Source: Prorocentrum cordatum (Eukaryota > Sar > Dinophyceae > Prorocentrales > Prorocentraceae). From it: a stretch of DNA of 64,000 nucleotides. Positions 1 through 12,467 of the stretch are shown here, piece by piece. The DNA is taken from positions 461,313-525,312 of the forward strand of contig CAUYUJ010018560.1 in assembly GCA_963575745.1 (NCBI GenBank), written 5' to 3'. Made by a program: the position numbers and the translations under genes. Each line of letters starts with the position of its first letter. Position 1 is the first letter of the stretch. The notes under the pieces were generated by a model. That model was not told the DNA's origin. It worked only from the letters and a program-made list of their open reading frames with translations, and did no database searches.

Positions 1-83
1 GGGGGAGGAGACCCCCGGGTTCCGGAGGAAAAGGTTGGCAATTTTCCACAGTAAAGCGGCGGTGGATCACGCTCTCTCTAATA

Positions 84-250
84 TATGTATATACAACATT
101 ATATGTATTCATATGTATGCATGTATGTACGTACGTACGTATGTATGTATGTATGTATGCATGTACGTATATGTATGTATGTAGACAGGTAGGTAGGTAG
201 GTAGGTAGGTAGGCATGCATGCATGTATGTATGTATGTATGTATGTATGC
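84..250. repeat. TATG/GGTA tetranucleotide microsatellite
   Basis: Degenerate TATG/CATG units interrupted by a GGTA run near 187-212. Short open frames across it are Tyr/His/Thr/Met repeats and not genes. Confidence 0.95.
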
Positions 251-260
251 TTATTGGTTG

Positions 261-1393
261 CAAGGTCTTGGAAACCACCGCTGGGTGCTTCCGCCTGCGC
301 GACCACCCGCCCACATTGTAAAGCTCTTGATGGTCGCCTACTCACTCGTATCCCAAACTACGGGGTTTAGATGCAAAGGTCAACTTCAAAATGCAGAGCC
401 CAAACGCCCAGAGTGGATGCTAGAGGTTCCAGCATGGAGGTCGGAGCTTGCGTGCCAGAGTTCACTGGAGCCGCAGGTGCCATCCTCCGCAGCCTCCTGG
501 AGCTTCTCGGCGCTCTGGAGGAGAAGCCGCATCAGAAACACAGGAGCAAGGAGCAAGGAGGACAGAGGACTCCAGTGGGATGCACAGCGACATACTAATA
601 CTATGTGTCCTCCTTGGAGGCGCGCGTCCGACCCGAACATGTTGAATATCCATCTTGTACTTAGTATACCGTTTCCCGAGCGGTGTGGCCAGAAAGTGCC
701 CGCCAATACGCATATACTAGAAGATTTCTCGGTGCGCGCGTCGCCCCTGGGGGGGGCGACGCTCACATAGCATTGGTATGTTGGGGTGACGCCGATCCAG
801 AATGGAGGCCGAGACATGCGCATCGTATTCTGGAACCTTTCGGACTCCCCCAGAAGCTCCCTCGGTGCCTGCGCCCACTCGGCCGCGGAGCGGGCTGCCG
901 AACTCTGGCTCGATTCCGACAGGGTGGTGCAAGGTGGGGCCGCTCGGGAGCCGGGTGGGCTCCGACGCCGAACGGGCTCAGACGGGAACCCTGGGGCGCC
1001 TCGGCTGCCTACCCTCACGTCCGCCGCTCTGACCTTCCAGTCTGCCGCCCCGAAAGTCTCCACCGCCTCCCTGGGGGCAACTCTTTCGCCCCAGCTCCGA
1101 CGACGGCCCGAAGACGGCCCCCGGAGAGCCGAAAGCGAGGAAAACCGCCCGGATTGACATCGCCATATCGCCAGAGATCTGGGACACCAGCCGGGGGTCG
1201 GACGGGCATGGGCCACTCCGCTGCCAGTGCCACGCCCGACCCCGCCCCTGCCCAGTGCAGTCCTCGGCGCCGGCGCCGCCACCCTCATGGCCATCCTGCG
1301 GCGGCGCGGCGGTTGCCATGCCCCCGCCGAGCAGACGCCCCTGCGGGGCCCGGCGCTGCTTGGGGTGCGGTCGCAGCGGCCTTCGGTCACCAC
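261..1393. other. GC-rich unassigned DNA, no firm gene
   Basis: The stretch is mostly non-repetitive. The most protein-like reading is on the minus strand at 386-620 (a leucine-rich segment, then a Glu/Ser-rich segment, ending in a stop near 386). It has no recognisable domain and no start codon that can be justified. I see no RNA gene. Confidence 0.5.
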
Positions 1394-1402
1394 AACGACG
1401 AC

Positions 1403-1433
<31 letters not shown>
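1394..1433. repeat. GAC/GAA trinucleotide tract
   Basis: About 40 bp of GAC units with two GAA units. Confidence 0.9.
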
Positions 1434-1767
1434 CAGGAGATGAGAGCGTCGGCGGCGCGGGCGACAACGTCAGGCCCAGCGGTGGGCGATGAAGGATACC
1501 CATCGGTCGGGAGAAGTAGCCAAAAATATGAAGTAGGAAGACGTTGGAAGCAAATTGGGTTTCCGCTGGCCCCATGAAGAGGAGGAAACAAGGACAACTG
1601 ATCGACGCTCGAAAAAAGAAGGCGAACAAAGCAGATTGGAGCCTGGGATTACAAAACGACCTACTGTCAACGACCGTTGGGCCGTGGCATATGATGCGTC
1701 TGGCCATAGGCCCCTTGGCCCCTCCTCGAAATCAGACGCGCTAGTCTTTTATTCCGCCCGACCCCCT

Positions 1768-2048
1768 CAATTTGTTAGGACTTTCCTGCCGTCTGGGCTC
1801 CACGCCACGCCGCCGACCTTGCCCCCGTGCGGCAGCGCGGCGCTTCTCGCCATGGGCACCCGTGAGGATCTCCCTGCCGACCGGGCTCCACGCCACCGAC
1901 CCGACCGAATTCCGGTGCGGCAGCGCGGCCTCCCGCATCCTCTCGGCTGCGTCGAACACGCCGCATCTCGTCGACGCGGCCCGTGAGGACCTCGCTGCCG
2001 CCCGAGCCCCACGCCACCAGAACGACCCCGCGCCGGTGTGACAGCGCG
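1768..2048 (-). pseudogene. decayed WD40-repeat fragment (three blades)
   Basis: Read on the minus strand, this stretch holds three successive blades of a WD40 beta-propeller, a protein-protein interaction scaffold. Blade 1 (about 2046-1960) reads AALSHRRGVVLVAW then a degenerate core and EVLTG. Blade 2 (about 1930-1845) reads AALPHRNSVGSVAWSPVGRE then ILTG, and is preceded by VFDAAERMRE, the family's usual (V/L)(F/W)DAA strand. Blade 3 (about 1843-1770) reads AALPHGGKVGGVAWSPDGRK then VLTN and a stop. Blades 1-2 are about 120 nt apart (40 residues, normal for WD40). Blades 2-3 are only about 85 nt apart because the linker strand is missing. The blades lie in different frames, so at least two frameshifts separate them. 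There is no start codon and no complete propeller. I read it as a fragment or pseudogene of a multi-blade WD40 gene. The same units are visible on the DNA as a diverged tandem repeat. Confidence 0.75.
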
Positions 2049-2670
2049 GCCTCCTCCGTGCTCGTGGCGGGGGCTGAGGGGGGAGTGGAGCAAAAAAAAA
2101 CAACGCGCGTGTGATTCTTCTGCGGGGGGGTTGTTAGATTCGCGCTTCGCGCCTCGCGGCCTCGTGCCCCGCGCTGCGCGGCGCGCGCGATTCCTCCTCG
2201 CGCCCTGGCGCTGCCGCCGCGGAGGCAGGCGCCGGGGGCACTCGCTGGCGACCGATAGCTCGCCCCTCGGCGTCGGGTGGGTGCGGCAGGTGGCGAGCCT
2301 GCTGTGCCACTGGGAAGGGGGGGCGCGTGCCATGCCGGGCCTGCCTGCGCGCAGCCTCGGCCACTCGCCTCCCACCCCCCCCCTCGCGCAAGCTGCACAC
2401 GTGCAGTCTGGTGGTCGACCCAGATCACCTCTGGAGCCTGGCGCTGTGCTGGCCGCGCGTCGCTCTGCGAGGGCGCGAAGACGGCTCTGAGCCCTCATGA
2501 CCGTCATCGTCATCCTCATCTTCCCTATGCTCATCCGCATGTCCTCTTTGCATTGCTCTTCTCTCCTCCTCACCCTCCTCCTCACTCCTCCTCCGTAAGA
2601 GATGGCTAGTGAGGTGAAGTGATGATGATGCGGCGGAGGAGTGAGTGAGGATGATGCAGATTACGAGGCG
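2049..2670. other. GC-rich unassigned DNA
   Basis: Very GC-rich with short GCGC-type runs. Long open frames exist on both strands but none resembles a known domain. A pyrimidine-rich CCTCCTC stretch lies near 2560-2600. Confidence 0.5.
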
Positions 2671-2851
2671 GCGGGATGATGATGATGATGATGATGAGGA
2701 TGATGAGGATGAGGGGGAGGAGGAGGAGGAGGAGGAGGAGGAGGAAGAGGAAGAGGAAGAGGAAGATGAAGATGAAGATGAAGATGAAGATGAAGATGAA
2801 GATGAAGATGAAGATGGAGATGGAGATGGAGATGAAGATGAAGATGATGAA

Positions 2852-2885
<34 letters not shown>

Positions 2886-2900
2886 GTGGTGATGATGACG
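2671..2900. repeat. GAT/GAG/GAAGAT trinucleotide block
   Basis: Blocks of GAT, then GAG, then GAAGAT hexamers, then GAT again. It reads as poly-Asp/Glu on one strand and poly-Ser/Ile on the other, so ORFs here are compositional. Confidence 0.95.
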
Positions 2901-3690
2901 ATGACTGCTTCACACAATCGGGACTCTTAGGGAGGGAGGCTTCAGGTATGGTCAGTCGAGCCCTCTCCCCGCTTCGAGAGCTGTTGTGTTGCCGCCGACT
3001 CACTACGCACTCGGTGCCGCGGCCGAAAAGGAGCGGGGCCACGCACGGGTGCGATCTGCAGGGCGCGCCGCCACATACCCTGACCGCCGAAGAGACCTCA
3101 AACAGCCGGAGGACCAGCGGGGGGGGCGAGAGAGGGCGAAGACGGCGGGGCAGCCCACGCGGGGCACGGGATAACAGCCAGCTGTTTAGGGAGCCAGACC
3201 TTTCAATCTACTGCACTCAACCCTCACTCACCTGGGTCCTCGCGCCTCTCATTCTGAACGCGTGGGATGATGATAAGGGGGTGGATGGTGATGCGGAGAA
3301 TCATGATGCTAATGATGATGAGGAGAAGTGTAGTGTAGCGCTGATTCCCTTACGGGTAGGCATAATCCTTTACGTGCCGGTTGGGGCATTTCGACTCTCC
3401 CACCCATTTAAGCTGGTGCTGGTGAAGATTGGGAAGCCTCATATTACTTGCAGTGGTACAACGTCCCTTCCGATTGCACCTGAAATGGTTGTTAGTATGC
3501 GTCCGCCGCATGTCTTGGCAACCACCTGCCAAATCAGACTTGGGAAATCCTGGTGACTATGTGAGTGGGTGTAGCTACTCCAGCCTTCTGTAATATGCGG
3601 GTGAGGGTGATGACAGTGTACAAGATGTTGTGCGCAACCTGCCAAACATGTTCCGGCGATTCCTGGATGCATAATTCCACGATGTGGGAT
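2901..3690. other. unassigned, moderately GC
   Basis: A plus-strand frame stays open to 3556 and its last about 110 codons are less repetitive than the surroundings. It matches no family I know and continues out of the microsatellite. No gene is called. Confidence 0.4.
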
Positions 3691-4130
3691 GTACATATGT
3701 ATATGTATGTGTATATATATACAAATATGTATGTGGATGTGTATGTGTAGGTGTATCTGCATATGTATAGGTATGTATAGCTGTACGTGCATATGTATAT
3801 GTAAATGTGCATACGTATCGTTGTGTGCATATGTATATGTATATGTCGATGAATCTGTGCATGTACATATATGCATGTGTAAATGTCTATGATGTGTACA
3901 TGCATATTTGTATGTGTACATGTGTATGTGCACATGTGTGTATACGTGTATGTAAGTATGTGGATATGTAAATGTATAGGTACGTGCAGGTATACATGTA
4001 CATGTATATGTATATGTATTTGTGTATGTAAATATGTATGTATATGTGTGTACACCTACACATCTATACATACATACCTGCCTTATATATGCATACATAC
4101 ATGCATACATATATGTATACTTATCCCAGT
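3691..4130. repeat. degenerate TATG/TGTA microsatellite
   Basis: About 440 bp of TATGTA-type units with scattered substitutions. Confidence 0.95.
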
Positions 4131-4189
4131 GCGACCCTACCTAGGAGTTGGAGCCCCTAGGAAAGCAGCATTAGTAGTAACAGAAAAGC

Positions 4190-4912
4190 TAAGCTAAAGC
4201 AGATGAAGCTAAGCTAAAGCTAAGCTAAAGCTAAGTTAAAGCTAAGCTAAAGCTAAGCTAAGACTAAGCTAAAGCTAAGATAAAGCTAAGCTAAAGCTAA
4301 GCTAAAACTAAGCTAAAACTAAGCTAACGCTAAGCTAGAGCTAAGCTAAAGCTAAGCCAAAGCTAAGCTGAAGCTAAGCTAAAGCTAAGCTGAAACTAAG
4401 CTGAAGCTAAGCTAAAGCTAAGCTGAAGCTAAGCTAGAGCTAAGCTAAAGCTAAGCTGAAGCTAAGCTGACGCTAAGCTAGAGCTAAGCTAAAGCTAAGC
4501 TGAAGCTAAGCTGAAGCTAAGCTAAAGCTAAGCTAAAGCTAAGCTAAAGCAAAGCTAAAGCTAAGCTAAAGCTAAGTTAGAGCCAAGCTAAAGCTAAGCT
4601 AGAGCTAAGCTGAAGCTAAGCTAGAGCTAAGCTAGAGCTAAGCTAAAGCTAAGCTAAAGCTAAGCTGAAGCTAAGCTAGAGCTAAGCTGAAGCTATGCTA
4701 GAGCTAAGCTGAAGCTAAGCTGAAGCCAAGCTGAAGCTAAGCTAGAGCTAAGCTAGAGCTAAGCTGAAGCTAAGCTGAAGCTAAGCTGAAGCTAAGCTAA
4801 AGCTAAGTTAAAGCTAAGCTGAAGCTAAGTTAAAGCTAAGCTAAAGCTAAGCTAAAGCTAAGCTAAAACTAAGCTAGAGCTAAGCTAAAGCTAAGCTGAA
4901 GCTAAGCTAAGC
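4190..4912. repeat. AAGCTAAGCT satellite, about 12-bp unit
   Basis: About 720 bp of near-uniform tandem units GCTAAAGCTAA with variants GCTGAAGCTAA and GCTAGAGCTAA. The unit contains the palindrome AGCT. No open frame of note. Confidence 0.97.
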
Positions 4913-5334
4913 TGGGTGAACCCAGGGGGCGCGACTGGGGGAACCGCGGGGCGGGGACTGGGGGAACCGCCCGGGGCGTGTAGCACTGCCCGGCCCCTTT
5001 AAGCTAGAGAGTAAGAACCCTTCTAGACAGAGCCTAGGTAGGGAATCACACATGTGTGTATACACACATATATATATATATGTATACCAGCACGCTCCAT
5101 ACATGTCTCTGTCCAGCACAGTCACAGCAGGATTGCGAAGCAGGATCGCACAATCTACTTAACGAAATCCATGTCGACACTGCCGCGTTGGTGGGCCGAC
5201 GTGGCGCCTCGATGTGTTGGCCGCTGGCCGCCCAGCTGCGATGAAGGATTGGCGGGTGGGAAAAAAAATCATGGGAGGGATGGGTGAGCCAGTCATGGGA
5301 GCGAGGGAATGAGAGAGAGAAAAAGAGAGAGAGA
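4913..5334. other. unassigned spacer
   Basis: Short direct repeats of a GGGGGAACCGC motif near 4937-4970 and a small TA tract near 5070-5085. No gene seen. Confidence 0.5.
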
Positions 5335-5665
5335 GCGGGACATCTCCATATATCGGAGGTGAGGGGGTGAGATCGAAGTGGAACGGAGAGCCCCCCTACC
5401 GGGAAATCGATTTCGGTTTCGTGTTCGTGCGTTCCGTGCGGGCGAGGCGAAGCTGCGTGGGCGGGCGAGAGAAAGTCTCCTGTGGCTGAGGCGCGGCCGG
5501 ACCAAATGACTCCCTTCCGGGCGGCCGGGGGCCCGCGGTGTCCCGCCGGTGTCCCGCTGGTGTCTCGTGTGGCTGAGGCGCGGCCGGACCAAATGACTCC
5601 CTTCCGGGCGGCAGGGGGCCCGCGGTGTCCCGCCGGTGTCCCGTCGGTGTCCCGTCGGTGTCCCG
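5335..5665 (+). repeat. composite dispersed repeat, partial copy A
   Basis: Matches the opening part of the composite repeat seen complete at 20373-21292: TATCGGAGGTGAGGGGGTGAG, a CGGAGA-CCCC block, GGGAAATCGATTTCGGTTTC, then GGGCGAGGCGAAGCTGCG, and two copies of GCGCGGCCGGACCAAATGA. The downstream GAGATCGATAGT part is missing here. Confidence 0.85.
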
Positions 5666-6120
5666 ATAATGATGTTGTTGATGATGATCATGATGGTTAT
5701 GTTGATGGTGATGATGATGACGATGATGGTGTCCTGGTGATGATGATTATGTTGATGTTGATGATGATGATGATGATGAGATGACAATGATGATGATGAT
5801 GATGTTTCTGCCCGTTGTTGTTGATGATGATGTTGGTAATGATGGTGCTGCTGATGATGATTATGGTCTCCCGATGATGATGATGATTATGACGGGGGTG
5901 ATGATGATGGTGATGGTGATAGTGTGCCGATGATGATATTGATGATGATGTTGGTGATGATGATGCTGCTGATGATGTTGATGATGATAATGCGCTGATG
6001 ATGATGATGATGGTTTCCCGATGTTGTTGTTGATGATGTTGACGATGAACATGATGGTGACCAATGATGGTGTCCCGATGATGATGATGTTGATGGTGAT
6101 GATGACGATGGCGGTGTCCC

Positions 6121-6176
<56 letters not shown>

Positions 6177-6315
6177 CTATGATGAGATGATGATGGCGTT
6201 GATGATGATGGCCTGATGATGATGGCGTTGATGATGATGGCGACGATGATGATGTGAAGATGACAGTGTCCCGATGACGATGGAGATGGTGGTGTTGTTG
6301 TTGATGATGATGACG
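5666..6315. repeat. GAT/GTTGAT trinucleotide block with TGTCCCGATGAT units
   Basis: About 650 bp of ATG/GAT units broken at intervals by GTGTCCCGATGATGAT, suggesting a higher-order unit of variable length. Confidence 0.93.
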
Positions 6316-6900
6316 TTGAATGTTAGATCGATTGTGATTTCGGTAGTGAGATCGATAGTGAAACCGAATCTGGGATCGATTGTGAGATCGATAATCAGAT
6401 CAATTGTGAGACCGAGCGAATGAGATAGATCAAGTGAGATCGATTGTGAGATCGATCGAGTGAAATCGATCGAGCGAGACCGATAGTGAGATGGATAGTG
6501 AGACCGATCGAGTGAGACGCTGCATCCTCCCCCCTCCGATAATCCTTATCACCCGAAGGGTGGTCGTATAGGTATATATATATATACACATACATCGGAG
6601 GTTGGGGGGTGAGATCGCAGTGAAACGGAGACCCCCCACTGGGAAATCGGTTTCGGTTTCGTGTTCGTGTCGTGCGTGCGGGCGAGGCGAAGCTGCGCGT
6701 GATCCTCCTGTAGCTAAGCCGAAGTAGGAGCGAAAGTCCGTTCCCTTCCGCCAGTGGCTGAGAGGTGTCCCAATTGGGCCGGGCGGTGTCCCGGGTGTCC
6801 CGGGTGTCAGTAGGAGCGAAAGTCCGTTTCCCGTCCGCCGGTGGCCGGGAGGTGTCCCAGTTGGGCCGGGCGGTGTCCCGTGTGTCCCGGGCGTCCCGGC
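6316..6900 (+). repeat. composite dispersed repeat, copy B in permuted order
   Basis: Begins with GTGAGATCGAT units (6330-6520), then a CCTCCCCCCTCC / TTATCACCCGAA / GGTCGTATAGGTATATA junction, then directly the ATCGGAGGTTGGGGGGTGAG head. The tail of one unit therefore abuts the head of the next, showing the element can sit head-to-tail. Confidence 0.85.
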
Positions 6901-6959
6901 GCTAACGCATGGCGATCGCTAATTTCATAATTAATTTTTTCGGCGCCTGCGGCGGGCTT

Positions 6960-7165
6960 TCTTATCCAATCCAGCTTATCTTATCCAATCCATCTTGTCC
7001 AATCCTGTCCATCTTATCTTATCCAACCCATATTGTCCCATCAAATCTTATCCCACCCAATCCAGTCCACCCAACCCAATCCATCAATTCTTTTGTTTCT
7101 GCGCCTGCGGCAGGCCAATCGAATCCGTCTTATCTTATCCAATCCAATCCAATCTGGGAAATACG
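6960..7165 (+). repeat. CTTATCCAATCC tandem repeat
   Basis: Degenerate 10-12-bp pyrimidine-biased units (CTTATCC, CATCTTGTCC, CCAATCC). Preceded by the GGCGCCTGCGGCGGGC motif at about 6940 that also recurs in the inverted-repeat arms at 10.9-11.2 and 14.4-14.8 kb. Confidence 0.85.
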
Positions 7166-9160
7166 ATTTACCGAAGTATATTGGGGGCCCGCAGGGGGCT
7201 TCCCCGGGGGCCCCTTGGGGGCCTATTGGGGCTTCCGGGGGGCCTCTTGGGAGTCTCACGGGGCTTCTTGGGAGCCTCTTGATGGCCTCTGGGGGCGTCG
7301 TAGGAGCCTCTCAGGCCGGAGACCTTGAAATGTCGCGCTCTTCGGGCCCTCTTGTGTCGCTCTTGGGGCTCTCTTGGGGCGCTCTCGAGGCCATCTTGAC
7401 TTATCTGGGGAGCCTCCTGGGCCGTCTCTGGGCTTTCATGGGAGCCTCTTCGGCCGTCTTGGAGCGATCTGAAGGGTCTCTGACGCGGTCCGGGACCGTG
7501 GGGAGGCGGAACATAGGAGAGCGCAAGAATGGCACAAAAACCAATGGAAAATGTATGATTTTCGGCTTCCGGGGCCCTTTGGAGGGGCCTCTGGAGGCGC
7601 TCTTGGGGCGTTTTGGCGGCGTCGTCGGCCGTCCTGAGGCCATCTTCGGTGTGTCCGGGGACTCTGGGGGCTGTCTTTGGGCGTCCTGGGAATCTGGAAA
7701 TCTTGTTCCTGGAGAGGCTTCCGACATCATTTCGAACGAGGCCCTCTTGGGCCTCCTGGAGGCCGTCTTGGGGGCCTCTGGGCAAGCTTTGGGGCCTCCT
7801 GGGCCGTCTTGGGAGGTCCCGCCAGCCCCACAGGACGACCCGTTTGGGCCGTCTTGGACCCTCTTGGGTCTCTCTTGGGCTGTCCTGGGGCTCCTCGGGG
7901 GCGTCTGGGGCACTGCGAAGACGAAGCAAGGGAGTATGCTGAAAATGCACGTTTTCCTCAGGGAACGGGCTGATTGTTGCCTCTTGAAGGCCCTCTCGGG
8001 GCCATCTTCAGCCATCTTCAAGCCATCTCAGGCCCTCTTGGGCCTCGCTGAGGCTGTCTTGTGGGCCTCTTGGGAGTCCTGGGAACCCGGAAATCATGTT
8101 CCCGGAGAGGCTTCCGGGAACGTGATTTCGAACGAGGCTCTCTTGGGCCTCCCTGAGGCCGTCTTGGGGGCCTCCTGGGCCAGCTTCGGGGCCTCTTGGG
8201 CCGTCTTGGGGTGTCCCGTCAGCCCCACGGGACGATCTTTTTGGGCCGTCTTGGGCCCTCTTGGGTCTCTCTTGGGCTGTCTTGGGGCTCCTCTGGAGCG
8301 TTTGGGGCACTGTGAAGACGAAGCCAGGGAGTTTGCTGAAAATGCGCGTTTTACTAGGGGAACGGGCTGATTTTTGCCTCTTGAAGGTCCTCTTGGGGCC
8401 CTCTTCGGCCATCTTCAAGCCATCTCGGGCCTCGCTGAGGCTGTCTTGTGGGCCTCTTGGGCGTCCTGGGAACCCGGAAATCTTGTTCCTGGAGAGGCTT
8501 CCGGGAACATGATTTCGAACGAGGCTCTCTTAGGCCTCCCTGAGGCCGTCTTGGGGGCCTCCTGGGCCGGCTTCGGGGCATCTTGGGCCGTCTTGGGGGG
8601 TTCTGTGAGCCCTACAGGACGACCCTTTCGGGCAGTCTTGGGCCTTCTTGGGTCTCTCTTGGGCTGTCCTGGGGCTCCTCGGGGGCGTCTGGGGCACTGC
8701 GAAGACGAAGCAAGGGAGTATGCTGAAAATGCACGTTTTCCTCAGGGAACGGGCTGATTGTTGCCTCTTGAAGGCCCTCTCGGAGCCATCTTCAGCCATC
8801 TTCAAGCCATCTCAGGCCCTCTTGGGCCTCGCTGAGGCTGTCTTGTGGGCCTCTTGGGCGTCCTGGGAACCCGGAAATCATGTTCCCGGAGAGGCTTCCG
8901 GGAACATGATTTCGAACGTCTTGGGCCCTCTTGGGCCTCTCTTGGGCTGTGTTGGGCTCCTCGGGGGCGTCTGGGGCACTGTGAAGACGAAGCAAGCGAG
9001 TATGCTAAACATGTACGTTTTACGAGGGGAATAAGCAGATTTGTACCTCTTGAAGGCCCTCTTGGGGCCCTCGTCGGCCTTCTTCAAGCCATCTCGGGCC
9101 CTCTTGGGGCGCTCTCGTGAATCTTCGGGGCGTCTTGAGGCTTTCTTGACCATCTGTATG
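7166..9160. repeat. CTTGGGGGCCTC-type tandem repeat with AT-rich core
   Basis: Quasi-periodic 10-12-mers (TCTTGGGGGCCTC and variants) build a longer unit that includes a distinct AT-richer core, GAAAATGCACGTTTTCCTC, then GGAACGGGCTGATT. The cores start near 7939, 8337, 8723 and 9006 (spacing about 398, 386 and 283 bp); an older one is near 7549. Long frames here are artefacts of the repeat. Relatives occur at 23.7-24.4, 26.3, 27.7 and 33.5-34.1 kb. Confidence 0.92.
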
Positions 9161-9296
9161 GCCCGCGTGGCCTGTCGCGGGCAATTTGGAAGCGGGCCAA
9201 GGCAGTCCTGGGGGGTCTGTGACCCCCCAAAAGTCCCAGGGGGCGCCCATGGAGGATGGCGGCACCCGCCGGGCCCCACCCCCCGGCCTACTCCGA

Positions 9297-10372
<1,076 letters not shown>

Positions 10373-10504
10373 TACACGTGTGTGTTTATCAGAGTGAGGG
10401 GGCCGAACGGTCATTCACTGTCCCTGGGCGCGTGGCTGAAATGGGATTTCGCGGTGCGGATTCTCGTTGTTGTTGTTTGTTGTTGTTTGTTGTGTTTGTT
10501 GTTG

Positions 10505-10858
10505 TTTGTTGTCGTCGTCCCACCCGCAACCCGCCCCGCGACCCACCCGCGACCCACCCCGCGACCCACCCCGCGACCCACCCCGCGACCCACCCGCGAT
10601 CCACCCGCGACCCACCCCGCGACCCGCCCCGCGACCCACCCCGCGACCCACCCGCGACCCACCCGCGACACACCCGCGACCCACCCCGCGACCCACCCCA
10701 CGACCCACCCCGCGACCCACCCGCGACCCACCCGCGACCCACCCGCGACCCACCCCGTGACCCGCCCGCGGCCCACCCCGCGACCCACCCGCGACCCACC
10801 CGCGACCCACCCGCGACCCACCCGCGACCCACCCGCGACCCACCCGCGACCCACCTTC
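10505..10858 (+). repeat. CCCACCCGCGA minisatellite (11-12 bp)
   Basis: About 30 units of GACCCACCCGC/GACCCACCCCGC inside the left arm. The right arm carries the complementary GTGGGTCGCGG array at 14775-15045. Confidence 0.95.
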
Positions 10859-11539
10859 GACCCAAACCACGTTCAAGGTACAAACCACCATTTTCGGCGC
10901 CTGCGGCGGGCTTTTTTTTGCATTATTTCCAGTGGAGAGCCCGCCACCCCGCGACCAACTCGCGACCAACCCGCGACCCAAACCACGTTCAGGGTACAAA
11001 CCACATTTTTCGGCGCCTGCGGCGGGCATTTTTTGCATTCGTTTCAGGTGGAGAGCCCGCGGCCCACCCGCGACCACGTTCAGGGTACAAACCATAATTT
11101 TCGGCGCCTGCGGCGGGCATCTTTTGCTTTCGCTCCCGGAGCAGAACCCGCGGCCCACCCGCGACCCATTCCACGTTCAGTGTACAAACCATTTTTTTCG
11201 GCGCCTGCGGCGGGCTGCGATTGCATTCCTTCCAGGTGGAGGTGGAGAGCCCGCGACCCACCCGCGACCAAAACCACGTTCACTGATCAAACCAATGCCG
11301 CACAAGCGCGGCGGCGGATTTTCGCATGCCGTCTGAGCCCGCGACGACCTTTTCAAGCCCCGCGCATTCACTCCAGCCCGTCCAGCAACTTTGCCCTGGC
11401 GAGTTGCCTTGATCAGAGAAGTCGGGGAGCATAAAGTGAAAAAAGGATTGCGTTGCCGTTACCTGGGGAAAGGAGGGGGAGGCGAGGAGTAAACAGGGGA
11501 CGATGGGGACGCGAAAGAAGAGAGGATGTAAGGATAATG

Positions 11540-11880
11540 TGGAGAAAGAGGAGGAGGAACAGCAGCAGCAGGAGGACGAGGAGGGGGAGGAGGGGGAGGA
11601 GGGGGAGGAGGAGGACGAGGAGGGGGAGGAGGGGGAGGAGGATGATGCTGGACGACAATGGGAGGACGATGATGAAGGCCAATGAGTGGGTGGACGACAA
11701 TGGGAGGACGATGATGGAAGGACGAGGGGGGGAGAGGGAGGACGAGGAAGAAGAGGAGGACGAGGTGGAGGAGGATGACGGTGACGATGACGATGACGAC
11801 GAGGACGAGGACGAGGAGGAGGAGGAGGAGGAGGAGGAGGACGAGGAGGAGGATGAGGTGGAAAAGGAGGAGGAGGAGAG
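11540..11880. repeat. GAG/GAC trinucleotide block
   Basis: GAGGAGG-rich block inside the left arm, mirrored as CCTCCTC at 13790-14100 in the right arm. Confidence 0.93.
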
Positions 11881-11982
11881 CGCCATCGACAGGGAAGGTG
11901 GGGGCCACGAGGTCCGCCGGCTCGACGACGTCCGCGTCGCCCGCGCCCGCCCCCTCACTCTTATCCGCAATTGCGGGGTGCT

Positions 11983-11984
<2 letters not shown>

Positions 11985-12031
<47 letters not shown>

Positions 12032-12047
12032 AATACAAAAACAAAGA

Positions 12048-12083
<36 letters not shown>

Positions 12084-12105
12084 GGGGAGAGAGAGAGAGA
12101 GAACA
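11985..12105. repeat. CA, TA and GA microsatellites at the arm/loop boundary
   Basis: A short CA run, about 34 bp of TA, then about 70 bp of GA, exactly where homology to the right arm stops. Confidence 0.93.
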
Positions 12106-12467
12106 TTAGCCTGACGAAAGACCCAACCATATGCAGCTGCGGAATACCGCGAGGGAAATGACACGAAGGAGGGGGGAAGCAAACTACAAGTGGCGCGAGG
12201 CATGGCCCCTGGAGTCGTAGGCACTGCGCCACATCATGGACGAGGCGCAAGACAACGCGGGCAGGAGGTGGTTGGAGAAGGAGGGGAACTCACTGGGTCA
12301 CTGGGGCGAGCCAACACCTCAGTAATTATCATCATCGCAAAGTGAGACGTGTTAGTGGGCACGCAGGAAGATGTGACGGAGAAACTGCGTAAATGTCAGG
12401 GGCGAGTCAGCAGCGGCAGAAACGAGACCGGGGGGCGCGCGGTCAAGAAGCGAACGGAAGCAAGAGG
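12106..12467. other. loop sequence, unassigned
   Basis: Non-repetitive apart from ACCCAACCATATGCA (12122), which recurs at about 13643. No gene seen. Confidence 0.5.

Larger units (their letters stand above)
10385..11990 (+). repeat. inner inverted duplication, left arm
   Basis: Matches the reverse complement of 13679-15425 along its length. It starts with GAGTGAGGGGGCCGAACGGT, continues with a short GTT tract, the CCCACCCGCGA minisatellite, four to five spaced copies of TTTTCGGCGCCTGCGGCGGG, the GAGTTGCCTTGATCAGAGAA segment and a GAG-rich block, and ends with CTTATCCGCAATTGCGGGGT. The arms differ by scattered substitutions and by repeat length. The duplication is therefore old and not an assembly fold-back of identical sequence. 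Confidence 0.93.

Noticed and set aside
2671-2900. DxDxDG-like runs as EF-hand calcium-binding motifs
   Set aside because: They come from GAT/GAAGAT microsatellite and lack the spacing and helices of an EF-hand.
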